This document shows, piece by piece, positions 5,604-10,359 of a DNA stretch of 10,359 bases. Under the pieces are notes generated by a model. It saw only the letters and a program-made list of their open reading frames with translations, was not told the origin of the DNA and ran no database searches. Position 1 is the stretch's first letter. Every line of letters starts with the position of its first letter. This DNA is from Candidatus Gottesmanbacteria bacterium (lineage in GTDB: Bacteria > Patescibacteriota > Microgenomatia > UBA10105 > UBA927): NCBI GenBank assembly GCA_016218185.1, contig JACREP010000077.1, forward strand, positions 1 through 10,359. The letters run 5' to 3'. Position numbers and translations under genes: made by a program.

Positions 5604-6374
5604 CTAGTAAAACAGCTCTTTTTTGATCTGCTCTTTCGGCACTCCTTTTGCCAAAAGTGCCGCTTCCATTTCGGTAACCATCGCCTTACTGCCGCAGAGG
5701 TAAACATCACAATCCAAGAGATTTTTTTCTTCCGCAAACACATGATCACCTACTCTCCCGCGCTTGCCCGGCCATGCGACTGATGGTTGTGACAAAGTTA
5801 ATACAAACCGGAAATTCGGATGCTTCGCAGCCAATTCCTCAAACTCCTCTTTCCAAAAGATATCCTCTTCGCGCCGAAGACCCCAGTATAATGTAATGTC
5901 ATTGCGAGGAGCCGTAGGAGACGTGGCAATCGCCTCCGAACTGAGATTGCTTCTCCGCCGGCTGGCGGATCGCAATGACAAATCCCACAGCATTGATCGA
6001 AATGGGGATACGCCGGTGCCCGTAGCCACAAACACTCTTTTGCGCGGACTCTCGCGATCAAGCACAAACATGCCCAATGGTCCGACAAAAGACATGGTAT
6101 CCCCCACGCGGGCATTGATCGTCCACTGCGAATACGGCCCCATGGGCGACACGTCATGGGCAACGAGGATCGAGGTTTTTTCAACGGGTGCCGAGGCGAT
6201 GGACATGCTGCGGTTGACCCCGGAAGCCACCTGCAGCATTACTGTCTGCCCCGGAAGAAATGTAATCTCCTTTGGCCCGACCAGCTCAAAACGCTTCAGG
6301 TACACCTTGCTGCTGACTTTTTGGATAGAGGCAAGGCGGGAAGTGAATTTCTGTGGTTTGGGAAGAGCGACCAT
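5604..6374 (-). CDS. Ferredoxin-NAD(P)H reductase-like FAD oxidoreductase with in-frame palindromic insertion
   Basis: 256 residues. The N-terminal FAD barrel contains the flavin motif RSMSIAS (55-61). The NAD(P) domain has GTGVSPFRSML (119-129), then YWGLRREEDIFW, and a C-terminal LCGSKAMV (226-233) with terminal FY, as in ferredoxin-NADP reductases and related flavodoxin or phenol-hydroxylase-type reductases. It should move electrons between NAD(P)H and a carrier not found here; there is no iron-sulfur domain. Residues 133-159 (SLRSASRRR...APRND) are encoded by a palindromic repeat; homologues run almost directly from the ML..L helix to ITLYWG. The start has no ribosome site. It lies 8 nt after the VapC-2 gene, and a TATAAT ends 7 nt before it, so it may have its own leaderless message. 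Confidence 0.87.
   Translation of the reverse strand: MVALPKPQKFTSRLASIQKVSSKVYLKRFELVGPKEITFLPGQTVMLQVASGVNRSMSIASAPVEKTSILVAHDVSPMGPYSQWTINARVGDTMSFVGPLGMFVLDRESPRKRVFVATGTGVSPFRSMLWDLSLRSASRRRSNLSSEAIATSPTAPRNDITLYWGLRREEDIFWKEEFEELAAKHPNFRFVLTLSQPSVAWPGKRGRVGDHVFAEEKNLLDCDVYLCGSKAMVTEMEAALLAKGVPKEQIKKELFY
5898..5979. repeat. TCATTGCGAG-family palindromic repeat, copy 2 (inside the flavoprotein gene)
   Basis: Ends are GTCATTGCGAG (5898-5908) and TCGCAATGAC (5970-5979), with internal GGCAATC and GATTGCTTC half-sites and a CCGCC-GGCT-GGCGG hairpin. It belongs to the same family as the copies at 5519, 8275 and 10310, but lies within a gene. It adds 27 codons (81 bp) with no stop, so the frame survives. 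Confidence 0.85.
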
Positions 6375-6381
6375 GAACCCT

Positions 6382-6387
6382 ATTATA
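6382..6387 (-). promoter_or_regulatory. Possible -10 box for the flavoprotein gene
   Basis: TATAAT on minus, overlapping the stop codon of the VapC-2 gene, with the ATG 7 nt further on (6374). No good -35 is seen 16-18 nt upstream, so it may be an internal promoter of modest strength or chance. Confidence 0.35.
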
Positions 6388-6802
6388 TATTACCCACGAC
6401 CTCTTCCGGTGTGACCACGCGAAAACCGGGAAGTTTTTTAAATTCAGTGTCATACGTACACAACGAAATTCCCTTCCCTACCTGGGTGGCAATAAGGCAA
6501 TCTGCAAGCTTTATGCCGGTTTGCCTATGCAGGGTAAATGCCTTACGAAAATTTGTTTTTTCGACAATAACCAAGCCCCGCGCCTGAAGAATCATGTCAA
6601 TATATAGTTGCGCTTTTGCTTTAACAATCTGGTAATGAGACGTTATTACCCAATATATTTCAAGAAGCACAATGGTGGAAATATAGGGACGAATTGCTCC
6701 CTGCTCTATTTTTTGAAACAGTGATGTGCATGCATCGGACATTGACTTATTATCGTCAACCAAATACCGAAGCACGGTATTCGTATCGAGAAACAGTTTC
6801 AT
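6383..6802 (-). CDS. vapC: VapC-family PIN-domain ribonuclease toxin (second module)
   Basis: 139-residue PIN domain with all acidic residues: D6 (LFLDTNTVLRYL), E48 (IVLLEIYWVI), D101 (IKLADCLIAT) and D118 (CTYDTEFKKLPG). It is a likely Mg2+-dependent RNase toxin. The ATG overlaps the antitoxin stop (ATGA, 6799-6802), and no clear ribosome site precedes it, so translation depends on coupling. It has low similarity to the VapC at 2316 beyond the motifs, so the two modules are not a recent duplication. It lies 8 nt upstream of the flavoprotein gene and could share its transcript. Confidence 0.9.
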   Translation of the reverse strand: MKLFLDTNTVLRYLVDDNKSMSDACTSLFQKIEQGAIRPYISTIVLLEIYWVITSHYQIVKAKAQLYIDMILQARGLVIVEKTNFRKAFTLHRQTGIKLADCLIATQVGKGISLCTYDTEFKKLPGFRVVTPEEVVGNI

Positions 6803-7041
6803 AAATCACTGTAATCAATATAATCGCGAATAGTATCCAGATCTATCTGCTTTGTTTTTCCCTTGGGTTTAATGATGCCTGCCAGATCCAGAATACTTTT
6901 TGTTTTTCTCTTCTCAATAACTATCTTCCCGCCGTCTGCGCGCATGATCACCGGCCCGTGCGTAAGAAATCCTGTTTTTTCACGGATTTTTTTAGGAATA
7001 TGTACCTGAAATTTCGGAGTGATAGTAACCGTTTGCTCCAT
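6799..7041 (-). CDS. AbrB-type antitoxin of the second VapC module
   Basis: 80 residues. AbrB/SpoVT-type N-terminus TVTITPKFQVHIPKKIREKTGF, strand KIVIEKRK, then a toxin-binding tail (SILDLAGIIKP...IRDYIDYSDL). A longer frame reaches 7086, but the ATG at 7041 matches the family start and is 4 nt past the predicted transcription start. It probably neutralises the PIN toxin and represses its own promoter at the ATACTTAGTAT palindrome overlapping the -10. Confidence 0.85.
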   Translation of the reverse strand: MEQTVTITPKFQVHIPKKIREKTGFLTHGPVIMRADGGKIVIEKRKTKSILDLAGIIKPKGKTKQIDLDTIRDYIDYSDL

Positions 7042-7046
7042 AACAA

Positions 7047-7080
7047 TACTAAGTATATAGCAATAAGATGCATCTGTCAA
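7047..7080 (-). promoter_or_regulatory. Promoter/operator of AbrB-VapC module 2, leaderless
   Basis: On minus, TTGACA (7075-7080), a 17-nt spacer and TATACT (7052-7057). The predicted start near 7045 is 4 nt before the ATG. ATACTTAGTAT, a short palindrome, overlaps the -10 and fits an autoregulatory site. No Shine-Dalgarno sequence. Confidence 0.65.
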
Positions 7081-7103
7081 TACCAATTATCTGATATTGT
7101 TTT

Positions 7104-7157
7104 TCATCCCCTTTCTTCTGCTAACCATCTCTGAACGTCTAAGGCGGCCATCCCAGC
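7104..7157 (-). pseudogene. Remnant of a second trxB, C-terminal end only
   Basis: On minus this stretch reads AGMAALDVQRWLAEERG and a stop. MAALDVQRWL is identical to the end of the intact TrxB encoded just upstream on the same strand (7257-8264). The DNA matches at 24 of 32 bases by eye, with most differences at third codon positions, so it is an old, once-selected duplicate rather than a recent copy. Immediately upstream the similarity breaks down (a few codons resembling KQAITAAG appear shortened) and no further trxB sequence is seen. It is therefore a deletion remnant, about 100 bp downstream of trxB. Confidence 0.65.
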
Positions 7158-7180
7158 ACTACGCTTACCTCGGTCTGGAG

Positions 7181-7224
7181 GCCTACAGCCTCGCACTCCC
7201 GAGGAGCGCGAGTACGGGATAGGC
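7181..7224 (-). repeat. Compound hairpin between trxB and the trxB remnant
   Basis: On minus, CTCGCGCTCC-TCG-GGAGTGCGAG gives a 10-bp stem with one G-T pair. The pairing is better as minus-strand RNA than plus, where the same place is an A-C mismatch. Outer GCCTA/TAGGC arms close it. No T run follows, so it is not a clear terminator; it may be a further palindromic repeat family or a 3'-end stabilising structure for the trxB mRNA. Confidence 0.5.
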
Positions 7225-7256
7225 TACCTTCTCATAAAACATAGAGACTCGTTTTT

Positions 7257-8264
7257 TTATGAACCTGTTTCTGTTAGCCAACGCTGTACATCCAAAGCCG
7301 CCATGCAACCGAATCCCGCGGCGGTAATCGCTTGTTTGTAGCGCGCATCATGCACATCGCCTGCGGTAAATACCCCCGGGATATTGGTTTTGGTGAAGTA
7401 TTTCAGGACGCCGTTTTCATCACGCTCCTCCACGCGCTTCACATAGCCGTGACTGTCAACGTCAAGCCCTTTGAATATTTGTGTGTTGGGCACCAGGCCA
7501 ATCGCTACAAATACTCCCTGCCGCGGCAATTCCCACTGATGATCATCTATTTTCTTCCCGCCAAATGCGTTGACTAATTGGTCAAATGAGTCAAATCCCT
7601 GCTTTGGTGAAATATTCTCGGTGCGCAAAAGAATACCCGTCAATGCAGTATCACCTACGACGTCCGCCACCTGTGTATTATAAAGGACACGCACGTTGGG
7701 GAGCGCCATAACCTTATCTACCATGGCTTTTTGCGCCTTAAACGCATCCCGGCGGTGAATAAGGACCACGTCTGAGGCAACTTTTGCAATCACCTGTGTC
7801 TCCTCCATGGCGCTATCGCCACCACCCACAACCGCCACGGCTTTGCCCTTGAAGAAAAACGCGTCGCACGGCGCGCAACTGCTTACCCCGCGGCCGCGCA
7901 ATTTTCCTTCATTGGGCACGCCCAGCCACTTGGTGTCGGCGCCCGTGGCGACAATGACGGTTTTGCCTTCTAATGTTAGATCTTCGGTTGTTACGACAAA
8001 AGGAGTTTTTGAAGTCTCAAGGCTTTCCGCGGCCACATCCAACACTTTTACCCCAAGGCCCTCTACATGATCGCGCATTTTCCGCATAAGTTCCGGACCC
8101 ATGATTTTTCCAAATCCGGGAAAATTTTCAACGTCGGTCGTGAGCTGCAGCTGCCCGCCCCACGTGCGGCCGGCCACAACCACGGTGGACAATCCAAAGC
8201 GCTGGGTGTAAATGGCAGCAGTTAAACCCGCCGGTCCGGAACCCAAAATGATGACGTCGTACAT
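7257..8264 (-). CDS. trxB: Thioredoxin reductase
   Basis: 335 residues counted from the ATG at 8264. It transfers electrons from NADPH through FAD and a redox disulfide to thioredoxin in the cytoplasm. Motifs are ILGSGPAGLTAAIY (6-19, FAD), ATGAD (106-110), the active-site CAPC (130-133), GGGDSAMEE (147-155, NADPH), and the C-terminal FAD contact GVFTAGDVHDARYKQ...AAGFG. Residues about 217-243 look like an extra loop compared with usual homologues (about 310-320 residues). An ATG at 8279 would add MTKKI and lies inside the upstream palindromic repeat; neither ATG has a good ribosome site, so the start is uncertain. It lies downstream of trxA on the same strand, separated only by that repeat, so the two are probably co-transcribed. 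Confidence 0.94.
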   Translation of the reverse strand: MYDVIILGSGPAGLTAAIYTQRFGLSTVVVAGRTWGGQLQLTTDVENFPGFGKIMGPELMRKMRDHVEGLGVKVLDVAAESLETSKTPFVVTTEDLTLEGKTVIVATGADTKWLGVPNEGKLRGRGVSSCAPCDAFFFKGKAVAVVGGGDSAMEETQVIAKVASDVVLIHRRDAFKAQKAMVDKVMALPNVRVLYNTQVADVVGDTALTGILLRTENISPKQGFDSFDQLVNAFGGKKIDDHQWELPRQGVFVAIGLVPNTQIFKGLDVDSHGYVKRVEERDENGVLKYFTKTNIPGVFTAGDVHDARYKQAITAAGFGCMAALDVQRWLTETGS

Positions 8265-8274
8265 GATTTTCTTT

Positions 8275-8380
8275 GTCATTGCGAGACCGTTCTGACGGCG
8301 AAGCAATCTCTTGTTTAAAAAGACGATCAAACATGAGATTGCCGCGTCGCCCCGCCTTTGGCGGGACTCCTCGCAATGAC
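8275..8380. repeat. TCATTGCGAG-family palindromic repeat, copy 3 (fills the trxA-trxB gap)
   Basis: Ends are GTCATTGCGAG (8275-8285) and TCGCAATGAC (8371-8380). The internal inverted pair is GAAGCAATCTC/GAGATTGCCGC and each half carries its own hairpin (CCG-TTCTGA-CGG; CCCCGCC-TTTGGCGGG). It occupies nearly the whole intergenic space. Its edge supplies an ATG in frame with trxB. Confidence 0.85.
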
Positions 8381-8389
8381 AACCCACAA

Positions 8390-8713
8390 TCAGTTAATCA
8401 GTTTGTTTAGCTCCCCCAAGAGGGCCTCTTTGCTCGTCACGCCGATAAACTGCTTCACCACCGTCCCGCCTTTGAAGACCATGAGGGTCGGAATCGACAT
8501 GACGCCGTACTTCTGCGCGGTGTTGGGGTTTTCATCCACGTTCATCTTGCCTACGACGGCCTTGCCATCCATCGCCGCCGCCACTTCCTCCACAATCGGC
8601 CCCTGCATCTGGCACGGACCGCACCACGGGGCCCAAAAGTCCACCAACACCGGTTTATCCGCTTTGAGAACCTCCGTATCAAAATTCTGATCCGTAATCG
8701 TTACATCTGCCAT
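8390..8713 (-). CDS. trxA: Thioredoxin
   Basis: 107 residues, full-length thioredoxin fold. The active site is WCGPC (30-34) within VDFWAPWCGPCQ, the buried acid region precedes it, and the conserved cis-proline is P75 (SIPTLMVF), followed by the GG turn. It reduces protein disulfides in the cytoplasm and is recharged by TrxB, encoded next downstream on the same strand. A real ribosome site, AGGGGG, lies about 9 nt before the ATG, and an extended -10 promoter is seen upstream. In this window it is one of few genes with a normal 5' leader (about 30 nt). Confidence 0.97.
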   Translation of the reverse strand: MADVTITDQNFDTEVLKADKPVLVDFWAPWCGPCQMQGPIVEEVAAAMDGKAVVGKMNVDENPNTAQKYGVMSIPTLMVFKGGTVVKQFIGVTSKEALLGELNKLIN

Positions 8714-8751
8714 AATGAAATTCCCCCTAAAGATATTTTACTTTACACCCA

Positions 8752-8760
8752 AGTATACCA
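8752..8760 (-). promoter_or_regulatory. Extended -10 promoter of trxA(-trxB)
   Basis: TGGTATACT on minus, i.e. a TGn motif before TATACT (8752-8757). No good -35 is found, as allowed for extended -10 promoters. The start near 8745 gives a leader of about 30 nt that includes the AGGGGG ribosome site. Confidence 0.45.
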
Positions 8761-8781
8761 CAATTGCAACACCCTAATCTC

Positions 8782-8814
8782 TTGACAATTTTGTACATTT
8801 TGTATAATATGTAC
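8782..8814 (+). promoter_or_regulatory. Promoter/operator of the Phd-VapC module, leaderless
   Basis: TTGACA (8782-8787), then either TATAAT (8803-8808, spacer 15) or TAATAT (8805-8810, spacer 17). The predicted start is 3-5 nt before the ATG at 8820. GTACAT (8793-8798) and ATGTAC (8809-8814) form an inverted repeat around the -10 and are a likely antitoxin site. No Shine-Dalgarno sequence. Confidence 0.6.
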
Positions 8815-8819
8815 CTATT

Positions 8820-9068
8820 ATGGATACCTCTATCGTCACCGCCACTGATTTTCGGACGAACGCTGCCGATATTCTCAATCGCGTCATGTACGAAAAAAGA
8901 GTCATCAGAATAGAACGTCATGGAAAAGCTGTCGCAAAAATCATGCCAATTGATGACGCCGTCACCATTTCCATGAGAGACAAGCTTATGAAAAGCTATG
9001 GAGCGATCCCGGACTTTCCGGATGTAAAAAAATTCCGTCGCAACAAACGTCATTGGCGGACGTTATGA
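8820..9068 (+). CDS. Phd/YefM-family antitoxin
   Basis: 82 residues. The N-terminus TSIVTATDFRTNAADILNRVMYEKRVIRIERHGKAVAKIMPID is the Phd/YefM DNA-binding and dimer domain (beta strand, FR.n...l..v helix, I.rhGk.va.i strand pair). The C-terminal part is basic (KKFRRNKRHW) and should fold on the toxin. It is an antitoxin and probable autorepressor, since a GTACAT/ATGTAC repeat overlaps its promoter. The stop overlaps the start of the PIN gene (ATGA, 9065-9068). Confidence 0.85.
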   Translation: MDTSIVTATDFRTNAADILNRVMYEKRVIRIERHGKAVAKIMPIDDAVTISMRDKLMKSYGAIPDFPDVKKFRRNKRHWRTL

Positions 9069-9445
9069 CTCATCTCCTCGATACGGATGTTATCATCAAC
9101 CATCTGAAGCGCATCAAGCCTATTTCTGCAGACAATGTAGTGCAGTTCGCCATGAGCGTTATAACGTATGCGGAACTTTTGTACGGCATTGAGAAGTCGC
9201 CAAACCCTACCAAAACGCGCGATATTCTGAAAGAAGTTGTCCGCGATATGCCAATTATCGTACTCTCTGTCACTCCACACATCGTCGAAACGTTTAGCGC
9301 CATCAAAGTCACATTAGAACATGCGGGGCAAAGAATAGAAGATTTTGTCCTCGTCATCGCGGCAACAGAGATGGAACACAACATCACTCTTATTAAGGGC
9401 AAAAAAAAACATTTTTCCCGTATCCGCGTCCTTTCCTTGGCATAA
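9065..9445 (+). CDS. vapC: VapC-family PIN-domain toxin (third PIN gene)
   Basis: 126 residues from the ATG at 9065, which overlaps the antitoxin stop and has GGCGGA about 4 nt upstream. A TTG at 9053 is possible but less likely. PIN residues are D6 (LLDTDVIINHL), E37 (TYAELLYGIE) and D93 (IEDFVLVIAAT). The usual C-terminal tail has TxN..HF; here the segment reads IKGKKKHFSRI, so the fourth active-site position, normally Asp or Asn, is Lys. That may lower or alter metal binding; many PIN proteins keep activity with three acids. It converges with the DUF3105 gene, 11 nt away. Confidence 0.87.
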   Translation: MTHLLDTDVIINHLKRIKPISADNVVQFAMSVITYAELLYGIEKSPNPTKTRDILKEVVRDMPIIVLSVTPHIVETFSAIKVTLEHAGQRIEDFVLVIAATEMEHNITLIKGKKKHFSRIRVLSLA

Positions 9446-9456
9446 CAATAACCATC

Positions 9457-10095
9457 TCACTCCATCGTCTTTTCCGGCCCGTGGTCGCGGTGAAAGTCGA
9501 TGAAGCGCTCGATGCGAGCCGTGTTAAATCCGCCAGCTGGCGGATCGAATTTGTCAATGTACGTCCACGCCGTGAGTGCAATCGTGGTATCCAGCTGCGG
9601 CCGCGGCACCACGATAAGCTTCCACAGCTTTTTGCGCTGTGCAAGTTCTTTGAGTTGCTGGATTAAGGCCTTACACGCATCGCTTTCGTTAACGGCACTA
9701 CCCGTAGCTACGGTCGGATCTTTAAGATCGGCCGACGGACTCCCCTCCTCTTCATGCGCAAAAACTTGTCTGACAACCGACAGCTGACGACTGACAGCTG
9801 ATAAATGCACATTACAGTTATAGCTGACGATCACGTACCCGTGTTCGAGTGAATGAATAAGCTCCCCTTCCGACTGCGGGGTGTCGTAGATCCCCGCCTT
9901 GACCCACGTGGGCAAATGCGGCCCGGACGTCGGCGGATTGCTGTTGTATTTGAATGCGGCAACTTCCTGCGGGCTCACGTGCTCCCGTCCCTGCTCCTCC
10001 ATCCTCGTCCCAGGCGGAACGACTGTTACCGCCTTGTAAATCCAAAACCCCGCCCCCAAAAGTGCAACGATGCCAACGCCATACCACCATTTCAT
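9457..10095 (-). CDS. DUF3105 membrane-anchored protein with repeat-derived insertions
   Basis: 212 residues. One N-terminal membrane helix (WWYGVGIVALLGAGFWIY) anchors a domain with the DUF3105 signatures YNSNPPTSGPHLPTW and LIHSLEHGYVIVSYNC. Conserved His residues in these motifs could bind metal; the family's function is not known. It follows the HMA gene by overlap (its stop shares ATGA with an ATG at 10101). I prefer the ATG at 10095 because GGAGGG lies 6 nt before it. Between YNC and ALIQQLKELA, where homologues have a short link, about 45 residues are added. These derive largely from repeats: SAVSRQLSVVRQ from a CTGACAGCTGACGA-type tract and ADLKDPTVATG from palindromes. PPAGG near the C-terminus comes from an 18-bp palindrome. 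Confidence 0.82.
   Translation of the reverse strand: MKWWYGVGIVALLGAGFWIYKAVTVVPPGTRMEEQGREHVSPQEVAAFKYNSNPPTSGPHLPTWVKAGIYDTPQSEGELIHSLEHGYVIVSYNCNVHLSAVSRQLSVVRQVFAHEEEGSPSADLKDPTVATGSAVNESDACKALIQQLKELAQRKKLWKLIVVPRPQLDTTIALTAWTYIDKFDPPAGGFNTARIERFIDFHRDHGPEKTME
9528..9545. repeat. 18-bp perfect palindrome inside the DUF3105 gene
   Basis: ATCCGCCAGCTGGCGGAT. It is read in frame as part of DPPAGG, and homologues lack this stretch as far as I recall. A similar GCCGGCTGGCGGATC core occurs in palindromic copy 2 (5957-5971). Confidence 0.6.
9702..9736. repeat. Paired palindromes inside the DUF3105 gene
   Basis: CCGTAGCTACGG (9702-9713, perfect) abuts an imperfect palindrome (9713-9736) with GTCG/CGAC arms and GATCTT-T-AAGATC core. 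Together they encode ADLKDPTVATG on the coding strand. Confidence 0.6.
9770..9801. repeat. CTGACAGCTGACGA-type repeat inside the DUF3105 gene
   Basis: Short near-repeats of CTGACA/CCGACAGCTGACGA. They encode SAVSRQLSVVRQ in frame. The tract looks like slippage-expanded DNA captured in the reading frame. Confidence 0.55.
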
Positions 10096-10097
10096 AA

Positions 10098-10301
10098 TCA
10101 TCCCTCCGCTATCCCGTATCCGGCTTTTACTACTGCTTCTCTTACTTTTTTCTCATTGAGACCTCCGCCATCAACCTCTACCTCGACCGTCTGCTTGGCA
10201 TACGAGCAGGTTGCCCTCATCCCCGCATCCTCTAACTCTCCCTCAATAAGCATGGCGCAGCTTGGACAATGCATACCTTTAATTTTATAAGTCTTCTTCA
10301 T
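10098..10301 (-). CDS. Heavy-metal-associated (HMA) domain protein, CopZ-like
   Basis: 67 residues, a single ferredoxin-like HMA fold. The metal site is GMHCPSC (9-15; C12 and C15), and the end has the family's VREAVVKAGYGI. Proteins of this type carry Cu(I) or a similar soft metal in the cytoplasm and pass it to ATPases or sensors. The coupled downstream gene encodes the membrane-anchored DUF3105 protein (4-nt overlap with its alternative start), so both may serve metal handling; this is inference. The start at 10301 has no ribosome site and sits 8 nt from the edge of a palindromic repeat. Confidence 0.9.
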   Translation of the reverse strand: MKKTYKIKGMHCPSCAMLIEGELEDAGMRATCSYAKQTVEVEVDGGGLNEKKVREAVVKAGYGIAEG

Positions 10302-10309
10302 GACTGTTT

Positions 10310-10359
10310 GTCATTGCGAGACCCCGCTTCGCGGGGCGAAGCAATCTCTTATTTATAGC
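10310..10359. repeat. TCATTGCGAG-family palindromic repeat, copy 4 (cut by the window end)
   Basis: GTCATTGCGAG (10310-10320), the hairpin CCCCGC-TTC-GCGGGG (10322-10336), then GAAGCAATCTC. This matches the first half of copy 3. The second half, if present, is outside the window. It lies directly upstream of the HMA gene. Confidence 0.8.

Noticed and set aside
5898..5979. Target-site duplication flanking the inserted repeat
   Set aside because: Only TT or ATT/TTA resemblance is seen at the ends, too short to claim; no transposase is present in the window.
5764..6414. 216-codon open frame on plus opposite the flavoprotein
   Set aside because: It is a shadow of the minus-strand gene, whose motifs and length are well supported.
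7230..7259. T7 run on plus after ATAGAGACTCG as a terminator
   Set aside because: No plus-strand gene lies upstream and the hairpin is weak.

Overview
The window looks like part of a small-genome bacterium, most likely a member of the Candidate Phyla Radiation (Patescibacteria, Parcubacteria-like). This is an inference. It rests on a divergent 23S rRNA with a tRNA-Ala(TGC) leader, many small toxin-antitoxin (TA) modules, sparse Shine-Dalgarno sites, a glutamate dehydrogenase with an extra Cys-rich loop, and families of short palindromic repeats both between and inside genes. TGA is used as a stop, so code 11 applies and the TGA-recoding CPR lineages are excluded. No database search was possible.

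Layout. Positions 1-514 (minus) hold the 5' part of a 23S rRNA gene. It is preceded by a hairpin-rich spacer, tRNA-Ala(TGC) at 830-902, a terminator-like hairpin, a leader of about 180 nt and a near-consensus promoter (1091-1119). No 16S gene lies between that promoter and the 23S, so the rRNA genes seem unlinked here. The rRNA promoter overlaps, back to back, the promoter of an AbiE-like pair (1139-1989). A frameshifted small zinc-ribbon-like gene follows (1993-2240). Next come an AbrB-VapC module (2316-2947, minus), a divergent HTH-MNT/HEPN module (3070-3920, plus) with a perfect 35-bp palindromic operator, and a Glu/Leu-type dehydrogenase (4018-5439, minus). The remaining genes are a ferredoxin reductase-like flavoprotein (5604-6374, minus), a second AbrB-VapC module (6383-7041, minus), a trxB remnant (about 7104-7157), trxB and trxA (7257-8713, minus), a Phd-VapC module (8820-9445, plus), and a DUF3105 membrane-anchored protein coupled to a heavy-metal-associated (HMA) domain protein (9457-10301, minus).

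Function. TrxB and TrxA form an NADPH-dependent thiol reduction system. The dehydrogenase links amino acid and 2-oxoacid pools. The flavin reductase probably moves electrons between NAD(P)H and an unknown partner. The HMA/DUF3105 pair suggests metal (perhaps copper) handling at the membrane. Five TA-type modules of three or four architectures sit in about 8.3 kb.

Two genome-style features stand out. First, palindromic repeats of several families sit inside open reading frames and keep them open: in the dehydrogenase, the flavoprotein and the DUF3105 protein, and perhaps in trxB. The same TCATTGCGAG family also fills spacers, including the trxA-trxB gap. This resembles the Rickettsia palindromic elements. 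Second, most inferred promoters place the -10 box 6-10 nt before the start codon, which predicts leaderless mRNAs for all the TA modules and for the dehydrogenase.
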